Shown here: positions 15,287 to 23,989 of the stretch, in pieces
Numbering within the stretch: the stretch's first letter is position 1
Layout: every line of letters starts with the position of its first letter
Assembly: GCA_951813615.1 (NCBI GenBank)
Contig: OX638377.1
Coordinates: 5,739,739-5,803,738 of the forward strand
Source: an uncultured Latescibacterota bacterium
GTDB lineage: Bacteria; Latescibacterota; UBA2968; UBA8231
Direction of reading: 5' to 3'
DNA: 64,000 nt
Made by a program: the position numbers and the translations under genes
The notes under the pieces: model-generated
What the model was told of the DNA's origin: nothing
Database searches by the model: none
The model's input: the letters and a program-made list of their open reading frames with translations, nothing else

Positions 15287-16753
15287 CTATGGGACTCGGT
15301 GCAACCAGCGCTGGCCGCTGGAGAGCAAACCGGTGTAGAGGAAGCCGGCGTGGAACAACAGCAGGAAGGGCATCCCCAAGTAGAGGCCAGTCTCATAGGC
15401 GTAGTAGAGGGCAAAGACAAAGTAGAGCGCCATGCCCAGTTCACCCAAAGACAGCAGCGGCCAGCGGCTTAGGTACTTGCGCTGCTGGCCTTGGTTTTGG
15501 CGTCCGGTAAGTCCGTATTTGGGTGTGCGGAGGAAAGCGGTTTGGTACCCGACGAGACCCTCGATCACCGCTCGGGTGTTGTTGATGCAGAGACTCATGC
15601 CAATGGCCATCAGCAGGGGCAAGTACTTGATCTGTCGTCGCCAATCTGGATAGAGCACGCGCTGGGAAGTAATGTAGAAGCCGGAAATGGCCATGGTGGC
15701 AAAAGAAAACAGCGGCAGGTCGATGATAAAGAACCGCTCCCAGCCGAGTTGCGAGCGAATGGAAAGCACCGGAACGGTCAATAGGGCCATCAAGAGCATC
15801 ATAATGTAGCAGAGGTTGGCCGTCAGATGGAAGGTGGCCTCGACCTTGACCTTGGCTGGGAGCGCAGAACGCCAAATTCGCGGCAGCACTTTCTTCGCTG
15901 TCTGTACCGCGCCCTTGGTCCAGCGGTGCTGTTGCGACTTAAAAGCATTGATCTCGATCGGAATCTCGCCGGGCACTTCAATTTCGGGCAGATAGAGAAA
16001 CTGCCAGCCGGCTAGCTGGGCGCGGTAGCTCAGATCGAGGTCTTCGGTGAGCGTGTCGTGCTGCCAGCCGCCGGCGTCGTAGATGGCCTTTTTGCGCCAA
16101 ATCCCCCCGGTGCCGTTGAAGTTGAAAAAGCGACCCGAGCGATTGCGGGCCGTGTGCTCGACGACGAAGTGGCCGTCGAGAAAGATCGACTGGATGCGCG
16201 TCAAGAGCGAGTAGGAGCGGTTGAGGTGGCCCCAACGCATCTGCACCATGCCGATAGAATCGTCGGTAAAGTAATGAATGGCTCGCTGGAGGATGTCGGG
16301 AGGGGGCACGAAATCGGCGTCGAGCACCAACACAAATTCGCCTCGGGCGCGCTCTAGCCCAGCGGCCAATGCCCCGGCCTTAAAGCCGTGGCGATTGGTG
16401 CGGCCGAGGTACTCGATATCCAGTCCTTGGGCCACCAGCCGCGCGACCCCTTCTCGCGCCTTATCGCGGGTTTCGTCCTGCGAGTCGTCGAGGACTTGGA
16501 TTTGCAGGCGGTCGCGGGGATAGTCGATCTGGCCCACGGCCTCTAGCAGGCGCTCGACCACGTGATATTCGTTGTAGAGCGGTAACTGGATCGTGACGAG
16601 GGGTAACTCGGCAAAGCAGTTGGGCTGGGGAACTGGGGTTGGGTGATGCCGATAAAACAGGCGCAGTAGCTGGTAGCGGTGGAGGCCGTAAACTCCCAGA
16701 ACGGCGATGATGATGCTGTACAACGCCAGACAGAGTACTTCCCAGAAAGTCAT
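15287..16753 (-). CDS. Membrane family-2 glycosyltransferase (cellulose/mannan-synthase-like)
   Basis: A 488-residue processive-type GT2. An N-terminal helix (about residues 5-24) precedes the catalytic domain with LVTIQLPLYNE, VLDDSQDETRD, VLDADFVPP (DxD), DTLTEDLDLSYRAQ (TED) and QQHRWTKGAVQ (QxxRW), then four or more C-terminal membrane helices. It probably polymerises or exports a beta-linked glycan. I chose ATG at 16753 behind GGGGAA; a TTG at 16771 overlapping the secA stop (TTGA) is also possible, giving 494 residues. It is the last gene of the rib-nusB-secA array. No PilZ domain is seen. Confidence 0.88.
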   Translation of the reverse strand: MTFWEVLCLALYSIIIAVLGVYGLHRYQLLRLFYRHHPTPVPQPNCFAELPLVTIQLPLYNEYHVVERLLEAVGQIDYPRDRLQIQVLDDSQDETRDKAREGVARLVAQGLDIEYLGRTNRHGFKAGALAAGLERARGEFVLVLDADFVPPPDILQRAIHYFTDDSIGMVQMRWGHLNRSYSLLTRIQSIFLDGHFVVEHTARNRSGRFFNFNGTGGIWRKKAIYDAGGWQHDTLTEDLDLSYRAQLAGWQFLYLPEIEVPGEIPIEINAFKSQQHRWTKGAVQTAKKVLPRIWRSALPAKVKVEATFHLTANLCYIMMLLMALLTVPVLSIRSQLGWERFFIIDLPLFSFATMAISGFYITSQRVLYPDWRRQIKYLPLLMAIGMSLCINNTRAVIEGLVGYQTAFLRTPKYGLTGRQNQGQQRKYLSRWPLLSLGELGMALYFVFALYYAYETGLYLGMPFLLLFHAGFLYTGLLSSGQRWLHRVP

Positions 16754-16767
16754 GTCGTTCCCCAAGC

Positions 16768-19700
16768 TCAAGCATTGACGCCGTGGCAGCGCTTGTACTT
16801 CTTGCCGCTGCCACAGGGGCAGGGGGCGTTGCGCCCGACCTTGGGTTGGTCGCGGACGACCGGCTGGCGCACGGCTTGGCCCTCGCTGCTGCCGCCGCCC
16901 GAACCGCGCAGTTGCGCGGGCTGGCCGGGAACGCCTGTCGGGGCCGGCTCGATGCCGCGAAAGCCCATGTTGGTGGCGTCTTGGTGAACCGCGCTGATGC
17001 GGTCTGGCTGGCGCGCCGGCCCCAAAGCCTCGGTCCCGATGTCGATGCGCAGCTGGAAGAGGTTGCGCAGCGTCTCTTGGGCAATGCGACCGATCAGGCT
17101 CTCAAACATGTCGTAGGCCCCTCGCTTGTACTCTATGAGGGGGTTTTTTCCGCCGACGCCAACAAAGCCGATCCCATCCCTGAGTTCGTCGATTTCGTGG
17201 AGGTGTTCCTGCCAGCACGTGTCGATGGTGTGCAGGGCGAGGCTCTTTTCGACCTCGCGGAAAACCTCTTCGCCGACAGCGTCGATGCGGCGCTGATAGG
17301 CTTCGCGAACGGTGGCGAGTAGTTGCTCGCGCAGACTCTCGACGCTGACGTAAGCGCGCTCGTCTTCGGGGATGTTACAGCCCAAAAAGAAGGTGCTGCC
17401 AAACTCGGTTTGCAGGCCCTCCCAGTCCCACTCATCGGCCGGGCCTTCTGCATTGACGTACGAGGCCAAGATGTCATCGACGCTCTCTTCGATCATGTCT
17501 TCGATTTGCTCGTTTGCGCTCTCGCGCTCTAGCAGATCGTGGCGGCGATTGTAGATGACTTGGCGCTGCTGGTTCATTACATCATCGTAGTCGAGCACGT
17601 GCTTGCGCATCTCGAAATTGCGGGCCTCGACCTTTTTTTGCGCCCGCTCAATCGACCGCGTGACCATACCAGCCTCAATGACCTCGCCCTCTTCGGCCCC
17701 GAGCTTATCCATGACCGCGGCGATGCGCTCTGAGCCGAAGAGCCGCATCAGGTCGTCTTCGAGACAGAGATAGAAGCGCGAGGAACCGGGGTCGCCTTGA
17801 CGTCCCGAGCGCCCGCGCAACTGGCGATCAATGCGTCGCGCTTCGTGGCGCTCGGTGCCGATGACCTGGAGGCCAGAGGGGTTTTCTTGCAGGTACTGGC
17901 GCAAGCCTTGGCCGGAAGGCAGCTTGTCGTCGAGGGTGAGTTCAGACTCGACGGTCTGGCGCTCGAGATGGACAACCTTGGGTGCCAGCTTAATGTCCGT
18001 GCCGCGCCCGGCCATGTTGGTGGCGATGGTGACAGAGCCAACTTGGCCGGCTTCGGCGACGATTTGGGCCTCTTTGTCGTGGTGGCGGGCGTTGAGTAGC
18101 TGGTGCTTGATGCCGCGTCGGCTGAGCATCCGGCTGAGCAGCTCGGAGACTTCGACCGAAATGGTACCGACTAGCACCGGCAGGCCGAGCTGATGGAGGC
18201 GATCTATTTCTTCGATAATCGCGTTGTACTTCTCACGCTTGGTGCGGAATATTTGGTCTTCTTGGTCAAAGCGACGAATCGGGCGGTTGGTGGGAATGAC
18301 GGACACATCGAGCTTGTAGATCTCCCACAGCTCGCTGGCCTCGGTCTCGGCCGTCCCGGTCATGCCGGCCAACTTGTGGTACATGCGGAAGAGGTTCTGG
18401 ACGGTTATGGTGGCCACGGTGCGGGTTTCAGCCTGTAGTTTCACTCCCTCTTTGGCCTCTAGCGCTTGGTGGAGGCCGTCGGCAAAGCGCCGGCCGGGCT
18501 GCGGGCGACCCGTGGCTTCATCGACGATGATGACCCGTCCATCGTCGGAGACGAGGTACTGCACATCCTTCTCGAAGAGGGTATAGGCTTTCATCAGTTG
18601 GTTGATGTTGTGTACCGCTTGGCTTTTCTCGGCGTACTCGCGATGCGCCTCCTCCTCCTTGCGGGCCTTGTCCTCGGCGCTCAGGTCCGGGCCGTTGCGG
18701 ATCGCATCAATCTCGACGCTAATGTCGGGCAGTATGAAGAGGGCCTGCTCGTTGGGCGAGAGCAGGTCGCGTCCCTTCTCGGTGAGGTCAATGGTGTTGC
18801 CCTTCTCATCGACGATGAAGTAGAGGTCCTCGTCAAGCTCGTTGAGGCGCTTGTCGCGCATGTAGTCGGCCTCGATCCGGTTGATCAGCCGTTTGACACC
18901 TTCCTCTTGCAGAATTTTGGCTAGCCGGCGATTGGTAGGAGCGCCACGGGTGGCCTTGAGCAGTGCAATCCCCGTGTCGTAGTCGTATTCACCCGATTCC
19001 TTGCCCACCTGCTCGGCCCCAGCGACGACCTTGTTGACCAAGTTGGTCTGAGCCCTCATCAGCCGCTCCACGAGGGGGCGCATCTCTTTGTATCGATTGG
19101 TGGAGTCGGGGACGGCCCCGGAGAGGATCAGCGGGGTCCGCGCCTCGTCAATGAGGATCGAGTCGGCCTCGTCGACGATGGCGTAGTTGAATTCGCGCTG
19201 CATCAGGTCTTCGAGCCGCACGGCCATATTGTCGCGGAGATAATCAAAGCCGACTTGGCTGTGATTCGCGTACACAATATCGGCCTTGTACGCGGCCTTG
19301 TGGTCGGTCCGCTCCCAGCGGAATTCCTCGGGCACGCCCTCGGGCGCTTGGAGTATATATGCTTCGGCACCGGTCTGAAACACGTCTTGGATGATGCCCA
19401 CAGACATCCCCAAAAAATTGTATATCGGCCCCATCCACATGGCGTCGCGCCGGGCGAGGTATTCGTTGTGGGTAACGAGATGGACCCCGCGCTGGGGGAT
19501 GGCGTTGAGGAAGAGGGGCATCGTCGCCACTAGGGTTTTGCCCTCGCCGGTAGTCATTTCGGCGATCTTGCCTTGGTGCAGCGAGATGCCGCCGAAGATC
19601 TGCACGTCGTAGGGCACCATGTCCCACTCCACGGATTCGCCGGCACGGTCCCACGTGCGGCCCAAGAGCCGGCGGCAGGTTTCGACGACCATGGCGAAGG

Positions 19701-20028
19701 CCTCGGGCATGATTTCGTCGAGGAAGGCCGCTTCCACGTCGCGGATGGTCTTGTCCAGCTCTCCGTACTGGTCGTTGAGTCGCTCGCGCTCTTCAGGTTC
19801 TAGATCGCCGCGCAGGCGCTCTTCGACTGCTTCGAGCTGCTGGCGGCTGTCCGCGTTGCGCACCTGTAGGTCTTGGCGGAAGGTCGCGGTTTTGGCCTGG
19901 AGTTGGGCATCGCTCAGAGATTGGTACGAAGCTGCTAGCTGGTTGACCTGGTCCACTTGTGGCAGAGTGCGCTTGAACTGGCGCGTAGCCTGCGAGCCAA
20001 GGAATTTTTTTACGAGCGAGTTGAGCAT
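16768..20028 (-). CDS. secA: Preprotein translocase ATPase SecA
   Basis: A 1086-residue motor of the Sec export pathway, longer than the about 900 residues of E. coli. Visible parts are Walker A MTTGEGKT at 158-165, DEADSILIDEARTPL at 286-300, the preprotein cross-linking and helicase domains (TNMAGRGTDI, ERHEARRIDRQLRGRSGRQG), and a C-terminal zinc/SecB-binding motif CPCGSGKKYKRCHG. Extra length comes from added segments and a Gly/Ser-rich linker before the zinc motif. It follows nusB by an 83-base gap that contains an inverted repeat. Confidence 0.98.
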   Translation of the reverse strand: MLNSLVKKFLGSQATRQFKRTLPQVDQVNQLAASYQSLSDAQLQAKTATFRQDLQVRNADSRQQLEAVEERLRGDLEPEERERLNDQYGELDKTIRDVEAAFLDEIMPEAFAMVVETCRRLLGRTWDRAGESVEWDMVPYDVQIFGGISLHQGKIAEMTTGEGKTLVATMPLFLNAIPQRGVHLVTHNEYLARRDAMWMGPIYNFLGMSVGIIQDVFQTGAEAYILQAPEGVPEEFRWERTDHKAAYKADIVYANHSQVGFDYLRDNMAVRLEDLMQREFNYAIVDEADSILIDEARTPLILSGAVPDSTNRYKEMRPLVERLMRAQTNLVNKVVAGAEQVGKESGEYDYDTGIALLKATRGAPTNRRLAKILQEEGVKRLINRIEADYMRDKRLNELDEDLYFIVDEKGNTIDLTEKGRDLLSPNEQALFILPDISVEIDAIRNGPDLSAEDKARKEEEAHREYAEKSQAVHNINQLMKAYTLFEKDVQYLVSDDGRVIIVDEATGRPQPGRRFADGLHQALEAKEGVKLQAETRTVATITVQNLFRMYHKLAGMTGTAETEASELWEIYKLDVSVIPTNRPIRRFDQEDQIFRTKREKYNAIIEEIDRLHQLGLPVLVGTISVEVSELLSRMLSRRGIKHQLLNARHHDKEAQIVAEAGQVGSVTIATNMAGRGTDIKLAPKVVHLERQTVESELTLDDKLPSGQGLRQYLQENPSGLQVIGTERHEARRIDRQLRGRSGRQGDPGSSRFYLCLEDDLMRLFGSERIAAVMDKLGAEEGEVIEAGMVTRSIERAQKKVEARNFEMRKHVLDYDDVMNQQRQVIYNRRHDLLERESANEQIEDMIEESVDDILASYVNAEGPADEWDWEGLQTEFGSTFFLGCNIPEDERAYVSVESLREQLLATVREAYQRRIDAVGEEVFREVEKSLALHTIDTCWQEHLHEIDELRDGIGFVGVGGKNPLIEYKRGAYDMFESLIGRIAQETLRNLFQLRIDIGTEALGPARQPDRISAVHQDATNMGFRGIEPAPTGVPGQPAQLRGSGGGSSEGQAVRQPVVRDQPKVGRNAPCPCGSGKKYKRCHGVNA

Positions 20029-20054
20029 GTTAAATCCTCTTCAAAACTAGTGCC

Positions 20055-20105
20055 ACATGTGTGCGAACTGACGCCGAGCACTGCGTCGCGAGCCGCTACA
20101 CATGT
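20055..20105. repeat. Inverted repeat in the nusB-secA gap
   Basis: ACATGTGT at 20055-20062 is the reverse complement of ACACATGT at 20098-20105, with 35 bases between. In the transcript it would form a hairpin shortly before the secA start, so it could affect secA translation or processing. This is inference. Confidence 0.35.
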
Positions 20106-20111
20106 TTAATA

Positions 20112-20579
20112 TCAGACGCTGAGTCCCTTCTGGCGCACGACGCCGTCGAGGACGCCATTGACAAAAGCATAGGACTTGTCAGTGCTGTAGGACTTGGCTA
20201 GTTCGACGGCTTCGACTATGGAGACTCGGACTGGAATTTCCTCAATAAAGAGCATTTCGGCCAAGGCCAAGCGCAAGATCAAGCGGTCGATGCGGGCGAT
20301 GCGTTCCCAGCGCCAGTGCTGGACCCGGGCCGCGGCCAGCGCGTCCAGTTCGTCCGCATGCTCGGCTGTGCGCTGCAAAAGTTCGGCCGCAAAGGACTGC
20401 ACCTCTTGCGCCAGACCAAAGCGCGCACAGAGCTGATCCAGCGCACCGAGTGCGTCGGTCGCCGCGCTCTGCTCCCAGTACAAGGCCTGCAAGGCCACTT
20501 GACGGGCGCCGTGGCGGTTGTTGGGCGGTGCCTCGTCGGCCGAGGTCCCATCGCTAAAAAAATCGTCTTCGCCGCTCAT
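20112..20579 (-). CDS. nusB: Transcription antitermination factor NusB
   Basis: A 155-residue all-helical protein. The core RHGARQVALQALYWEQS, RIARIDRLILRLALAEMLF, IPVRVSIVEAVELAKSYSTD and SYAFVNGVLDGVVRQ match NusB, which binds boxA RNA with NusE in rRNA antitermination. An acidic N-terminal extension of about 20 residues precedes the core. The start ATG at 20579 overlaps the ribH stop (ATGA). The ribH-nusB order is common in bacteria. Confidence 0.94.
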   Translation of the reverse strand: MSGEDDFFSDGTSADEAPPNNRHGARQVALQALYWEQSAATDALGALDQLCARFGLAQEVQSFAAELLQRTAEHADELDALAAARVQHWRWERIARIDRLILRLALAEMLFIEEIPVRVSIVEAVELAKSYSTDKSYAFVNGVLDGVVRQKGLSV

Positions 20580-21043
20580 CCTAACTCGGCCATCAAGCTG
20601 GCCATCTCAACCGCGTTGAGGGCAGCGTCCCAGCCGCGATTGCCAGCCTTGACGCCCGCCCGCTGCACGGCTTGCTCGACGGTGTCAGCGGTGATGACGC
20701 CAAAGATCACCGGGATGCCGCTGTCGAGGCCGACGCGGGCAATGCCCTTGGCCGACTCGCCGGCCACGTAGTCGAAGTGGGGCGTATCGCTGCGGACGAT
20801 GGCCCCCAAGCAGATGACGACGTCAAAGCGACCCGTGCCGGCTAGCTGCTTGGCGGCAATGGGCAACTCAAAGGCCCCGGGAACCCAGGCGATTTCTATG
20901 TCGCTATCGTCGCCGCCGTGCCGCTGGATGCAGTCCAACGCGCCGTCGAGGAGCCGGGTGGTCACCAAGTCGTTGAAGCGGCTGACCGCAATGCCGAATT
21001 TGCGGCCGCGGGCGTCGAGCTGTCCTTCATGCACTTTTGGCAT
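20576..21043 (-). CDS. ribH: 6,7-dimethyl-8-ribityllumazine synthase
   Basis: A 155-residue enzyme condensing 5-amino-6-ribitylaminouracil with DHBP. It shows FGIAVSRFNDLVTTRLLDGA, VPGAFELPIAAKQL, GAIVRSDTPHFDYVAGES with the catalytic His, and FGVITADTVEQAVQRAG. The ATG at 21043 has GAGGA 8 bases upstream and is preferred to an ATG 9 bases earlier. The start lies inside the end of ribBA, an overlap of 17 bases. Its DHBP substrate should come from RibB, whose domain looks damaged in the neighbouring RibBA. Confidence 0.95.
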   Translation of the reverse strand: MPKVHEGQLDARGRKFGIAVSRFNDLVTTRLLDGALDCIQRHGGDDSDIEIAWVPGAFELPIAAKQLAGTGRFDVVICLGAIVRSDTPHFDYVAGESAKGIARVGLDSGIPVIFGVITADTVEQAVQRAGVKAGNRGWDAALNAVEMASLMAELG

Positions 21044-22277
21044 GGCTGTCATCCTCGGCGGCTGCGCGCTTGAGCAAGAGGGCGTGGCCCATCTTGTCGC
21101 GCTTGGTTGTTAGATAGCGGATATTGTGCGGGTTGGGCGCGGCCTCAATGGGCACTTGCTCGACGACGGTCAGGCCATAGGCATCCAAGCCGACCCGCTT
21201 TTTGGGATTGTTGGTCAAAAAGCGCACTCGGCGCAATCCCAGATCGTAGAGCACTTGGGCACCGATGCCGTAGTCGCGCGAGTCCATGGGGTGGCCGAGG
21301 GCGTGGTTGGCTTCAATGGTGTCGAGGCCCTGCTGCTGTTGCAGCTCGTAGGCCTTGAGCTTGTGCAAGATGCCGATGCCGCGCCCTTCGTGGTGCTGAA
21401 TGTAGACGATGACGCCGCGTCCCTCTGCGGCAATGAGCTGCATGGATTGTTCGAGTTGCTCGCCGCAATCGCACAGCAGTGAGCCGAGTGCGTCGCCGGT
21501 CAGGCAACCCGAGTGCATGCGCACCAAGGTGTCGCGGCCGTCGGCGACCTCGCCGTACACGAGGGCGAGGTACGGGTTGTCGTCAACCAAGCTGCGGTAC
21601 GCGTAGGCCGTGAATTCGCCGTAGCGGGTTGGCATGGGCGACTGAGCCTCTAGGTGAATCAGTTTCTCGGTGCGGCGGCGATGGGCAATCAGGTCGTGGA
21701 TGGTGGTGATCTTAAGGTCGTGTTGGCGCGCGAAGTTGAGCAGGTAGGACGCGTCGGCCAGCGCCCCCGCTTCGTCTAGGATGGCGGCGATCAAGGCCAC
21801 GGGCTGGCAATCGGCCATCTGCGCCAAATCGACCGAGGCTTCGGTGTGACCAGCGCGGCGCAACACCCCACCCGGTTGGGATTGAAACGGCGTGACGTGC
21901 CCAGGCTGGACGAAGTCTTCGGGCGTGCTGTTGGAATCGGCTAGTTTGCGAATCGTCGCGGCGCGGTCCTGAGCCGAGACACCGGTGCCCGCAATGGCGC
22001 GGGCATTGACCGAGACCATGATCGAGGCATCCATCGGCTCGTGGGCCTTGGGAATCTGCATGTGCAGTTCAAGGGCTTTGAGGTGCTCCTCGGCGGCGGC
22101 GACCACGGGCGGGCTACTGGCGCAGCGGGTCATGAAATTGACCGAGGTGGCAGTGGCTTGCTCGGCGAGCATTACCAGCACACCCTCGCCCACGGCTTCG
22201 CACTCGTCGACGAGCACGACCATGCGGCCGTTTTGCAGGTCCTCGACGACTTCTTCGATGGTGTTGAAATCGGGCAT
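21027..22277 (-). CDS. ribBA: RibBA: GTP cyclohydrolase II with a degenerate DHBP-synthase half
   Basis: A 416-residue fusion. Residues 1-200 align with 3,4-dihydroxy-2-butanone-4-phosphate synthase, keeping GVSAQDRAATI, PGHVTPF and GHTEASVDLA. The acidic DDEDRENEGD motif is DECEAVGEGV (24-33), the RGLIC segment is replaced by RCASSPP, and VICEI is LIAAI. Residues 210-416 are GTP cyclohydrolase II with zinc ligands Cys258, Cys269 and Cys271 (SGCLTGD, LCDCG), HHEGRGIGI and RDYGIGAQV (Tyr336). The cyclohydrolase half looks active and the synthase half does not. ATG start at 22277, 3 bases after ribE. Confidence 0.9.
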   Translation of the reverse strand: MPDFNTIEEVVEDLQNGRMVVLVDECEAVGEGVLVMLAEQATATSVNFMTRCASSPPVVAAAEEHLKALELHMQIPKAHEPMDASIMVSVNARAIAGTGVSAQDRAATIRKLADSNSTPEDFVQPGHVTPFQSQPGGVLRRAGHTEASVDLAQMADCQPVALIAAILDEAGALADASYLLNFARQHDLKITTIHDLIAHRRRTEKLIHLEAQSPMPTRYGEFTAYAYRSLVDDNPYLALVYGEVADGRDTLVRMHSGCLTGDALGSLLCDCGEQLEQSMQLIAAEGRGVIVYIQHHEGRGIGILHKLKAYELQQQQGLDTIEANHALGHPMDSRDYGIGAQVLYDLGLRRVRFLTNNPKKRVGLDAYGLTVVEQVPIEAAPNPHNIRYLTTKRDKMGHALLLKRAAAEDDSHAKSA

Positions 22278-22280
22278 TAC

Positions 22281-22910
22281 TCAGTATCCCATATCGCGCA
22301 TATCCTCGAAGCTGAGCTGGGATTGTTCGCCGAGCAAACGCTCGACATAACGGGCAATCACATCGACTTCGAGGTTGACAGAGTCTCCGGCGCGCCGGTG
22401 GCTAAGCGTTGTATTATCAAATGTATGCGGTATAACCGCAACCGTAAAGGCATCGCCGCGGACCTCGGCCACCGTCAAGCTGATGCCGTCGAGGGCCACC
22501 GAGCCCTTGGTGGCGATGTAGCGGGTGAACGCGGGCGGCGGCTCAATCTCGAAGCGATGCTCCCCATCGCGCTCCGTGCGCTGGCGAATGCGGGCAATGC
22601 CATCGACGTGCCCCAAGACGAGGTGCCCGCCGAGCCGCTGGTCTGTGCGAAGGGCGCGCTCTAGGTTGACCACTTGCCCGATGCCGAGGGTGCCCAAGGT
22701 TGTGCGGGCGAGCGTTTCGGCGACTGTCTCGACTGCAAAGCCACCCTCTCCGACGGCTACCACAGTCTGGCAAGCCCCGTCGATATTGACGCTATCCCCC
22801 ACCTGCAAGCCGTCGAGAACACACTCGGCCTCGATTTCCAATTGCTGGAACGCGCCTCGGCGCACGCAACCGCGCACGCTTCCGAGTTCCTCTATGAGTC
22901 CGGTGAACAA
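22281..22910 (-). CDS. ribE: Riboflavin synthase, alpha-chain type
   Basis: A 209-residue protein of two tandem lumazine-binding domains: MFTGLIEELGSV at the N-terminus with SVNIDGACQTVVAV, and a second domain GSVALDGISLTVAEV ending in HTFDNTTLSHRRAGDSVNLE. It dismutates two 6,7-dimethyl-8-ribityllumazine molecules to riboflavin. The start is TTG at 22910, inside the last codons of ribD (19-base overlap), with GAGG upstream. The usual CLT of the first domain reads CQT. Confidence 0.94.
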   Translation of the reverse strand: MFTGLIEELGSVRGCVRRGAFQQLEIEAECVLDGLQVGDSVNIDGACQTVVAVGEGGFAVETVAETLARTTLGTLGIGQVVNLERALRTDQRLGGHLVLGHVDGIARIRQRTERDGEHRFEIEPPPAFTRYIATKGSVALDGISLTVAEVRGDAFTVAVIPHTFDNTTLSHRRAGDSVNLEVDVIARYVERLLGEQSQLSFEDMRDMGY

Positions 22911-23989
22911 GTGTATTGTACCTCAGCCGTGTAAAGCAGGTCAGAGCCTAGCCGCTGGGTCCGGCTGGACGCGAGTTGAATGGCCTCAGCCGCGCGTTCG
23001 ACGCCCAAGTCGCCAATGGCAGCGACCCCTTCGCCCATCAGTAGCGGTGCGAGGTAGAGCAGGACTTGGTCCACGACGCGGTCGCCGAGTGCAGCCGCGG
23101 CCAACTGGCCTCCGCCTTCGATGAGAACGCTGGTCATGCCCTCTCGCGCCATGCGCCCAAGGGGCAGACGCAAGTCGATGCGCCCGGCCGACGCCGGAAA
23201 AGTCCAAACCTCGGCCCCTTTGGCCGCGTAGGCCCGGCGCTTGTCGGCGGGCGTGTCCTCCGCGGTGACGAGCACGGCACCGGGCCGCTGATAGACGCGA
23301 GCCTCGGGCGAAGTGCGCAAGCGCCCGTCTATGACGATGGGCCGCGGGTCACGTCCGGGCACGTGGCGCACCGTCAGCAGGGGATCGTCGGCTTGCACTG
23401 TGCCCGCGCCCACAGCCACAGCATCGACCCAAGAGCGCCAGCGATGGACGTGGCGCCGCGCTCGCTCGCCAGTGATCCAACGCGCATCGCCGCTGCGCGC
23501 TGCAATGCGACCGTCGAGGGTTTGCGCCAGCTTGAGCAGGACCAAGGGCAGGTTTTGGGTGCGGTGTTTGATGTAAGCCGCGTTGAGGCGCTGCGCCTCT
23601 TCAGCGCAAAGCCCGACGTCAATGGCGACGCCCTTTTCGCGCAGCGCGGCGATTCCCCGCCCAGCCACGCGCTCGTCGGGATCTTCCATCGCGCAGTAGA
23701 GCCTTTTAATGCCGGCGCGCAGCACGGTCTCAGTACAAGGCGGGGTGCGACCGTGGAAGGAGCACGGCTCCAGCGTGACATAGAGATCAGCCCCTCGCGC
23801 CTCGTCGCCGGCCCGGCGCAGGGCGTGGACCTCGGCATGGGGTCCGCCGACCTGCAGGTGGGCTCCTTCGCCGACGATGCAGTCTCCGCGCACCACCACC
23901 GCGCCGACCATGGGATTGGGGCTGACCTTGCCGCGCCCCCGCTGCGCTAACCGCAGGGCGCGGCGCATATATTGCGCGGGCTGGTTCAC
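22892..23989 (-). CDS. ribD: Bifunctional riboflavin deaminase/reductase RibD
   Basis: A 365-residue enzyme for the second and third steps after GTP cyclohydrolase II. The N-terminal deaminase has PNPMVGAVVV, the zinc residues in GGPHAEVHAL and EPCSFHGRTPPCTE. The C-terminal reductase has LKLAQTLDGRIA, VGAGTVQADDPLLTVR and VLIEGGGQLAAA. The GTG start at 23989 overlaps the stop of the upstream propeller gene (GTGA). No FMN riboswitch is expected here because the gene sits inside an operon. Confidence 0.95.
   Translation of the reverse strand: MNQPAQYMRRALRLAQRGRGKVSPNPMVGAVVVRGDCIVGEGAHLQVGGPHAEVHALRRAGDEARGADLYVTLEPCSFHGRTPPCTETVLRAGIKRLYCAMEDPDERVAGRGIAALREKGVAIDVGLCAEEAQRLNAAYIKHRTQNLPLVLLKLAQTLDGRIAARSGDARWITGERARRHVHRWRSWVDAVAVGAGTVQADDPLLTVRHVPGRDPRPIVIDGRLRTSPEARVYQRPGAVLVTAEDTPADKRRAYAAKGAEVWTFPASAGRIDLRLPLGRMAREGMTSVLIEGGGQLAAAALGDRVVDQVLLYLAPLLMGEGVAAIGDLGVERAAEAIQLASSRTQRLGSDLLYTAEVQYTCSPDS

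Noticed and set aside
23066..23950. Long open frame of 294 codons opposite ribD
   Set aside because: It is antisense to a clear enzyme, has no family features and fits the GC-rich third-position bias that opens mirror frames.
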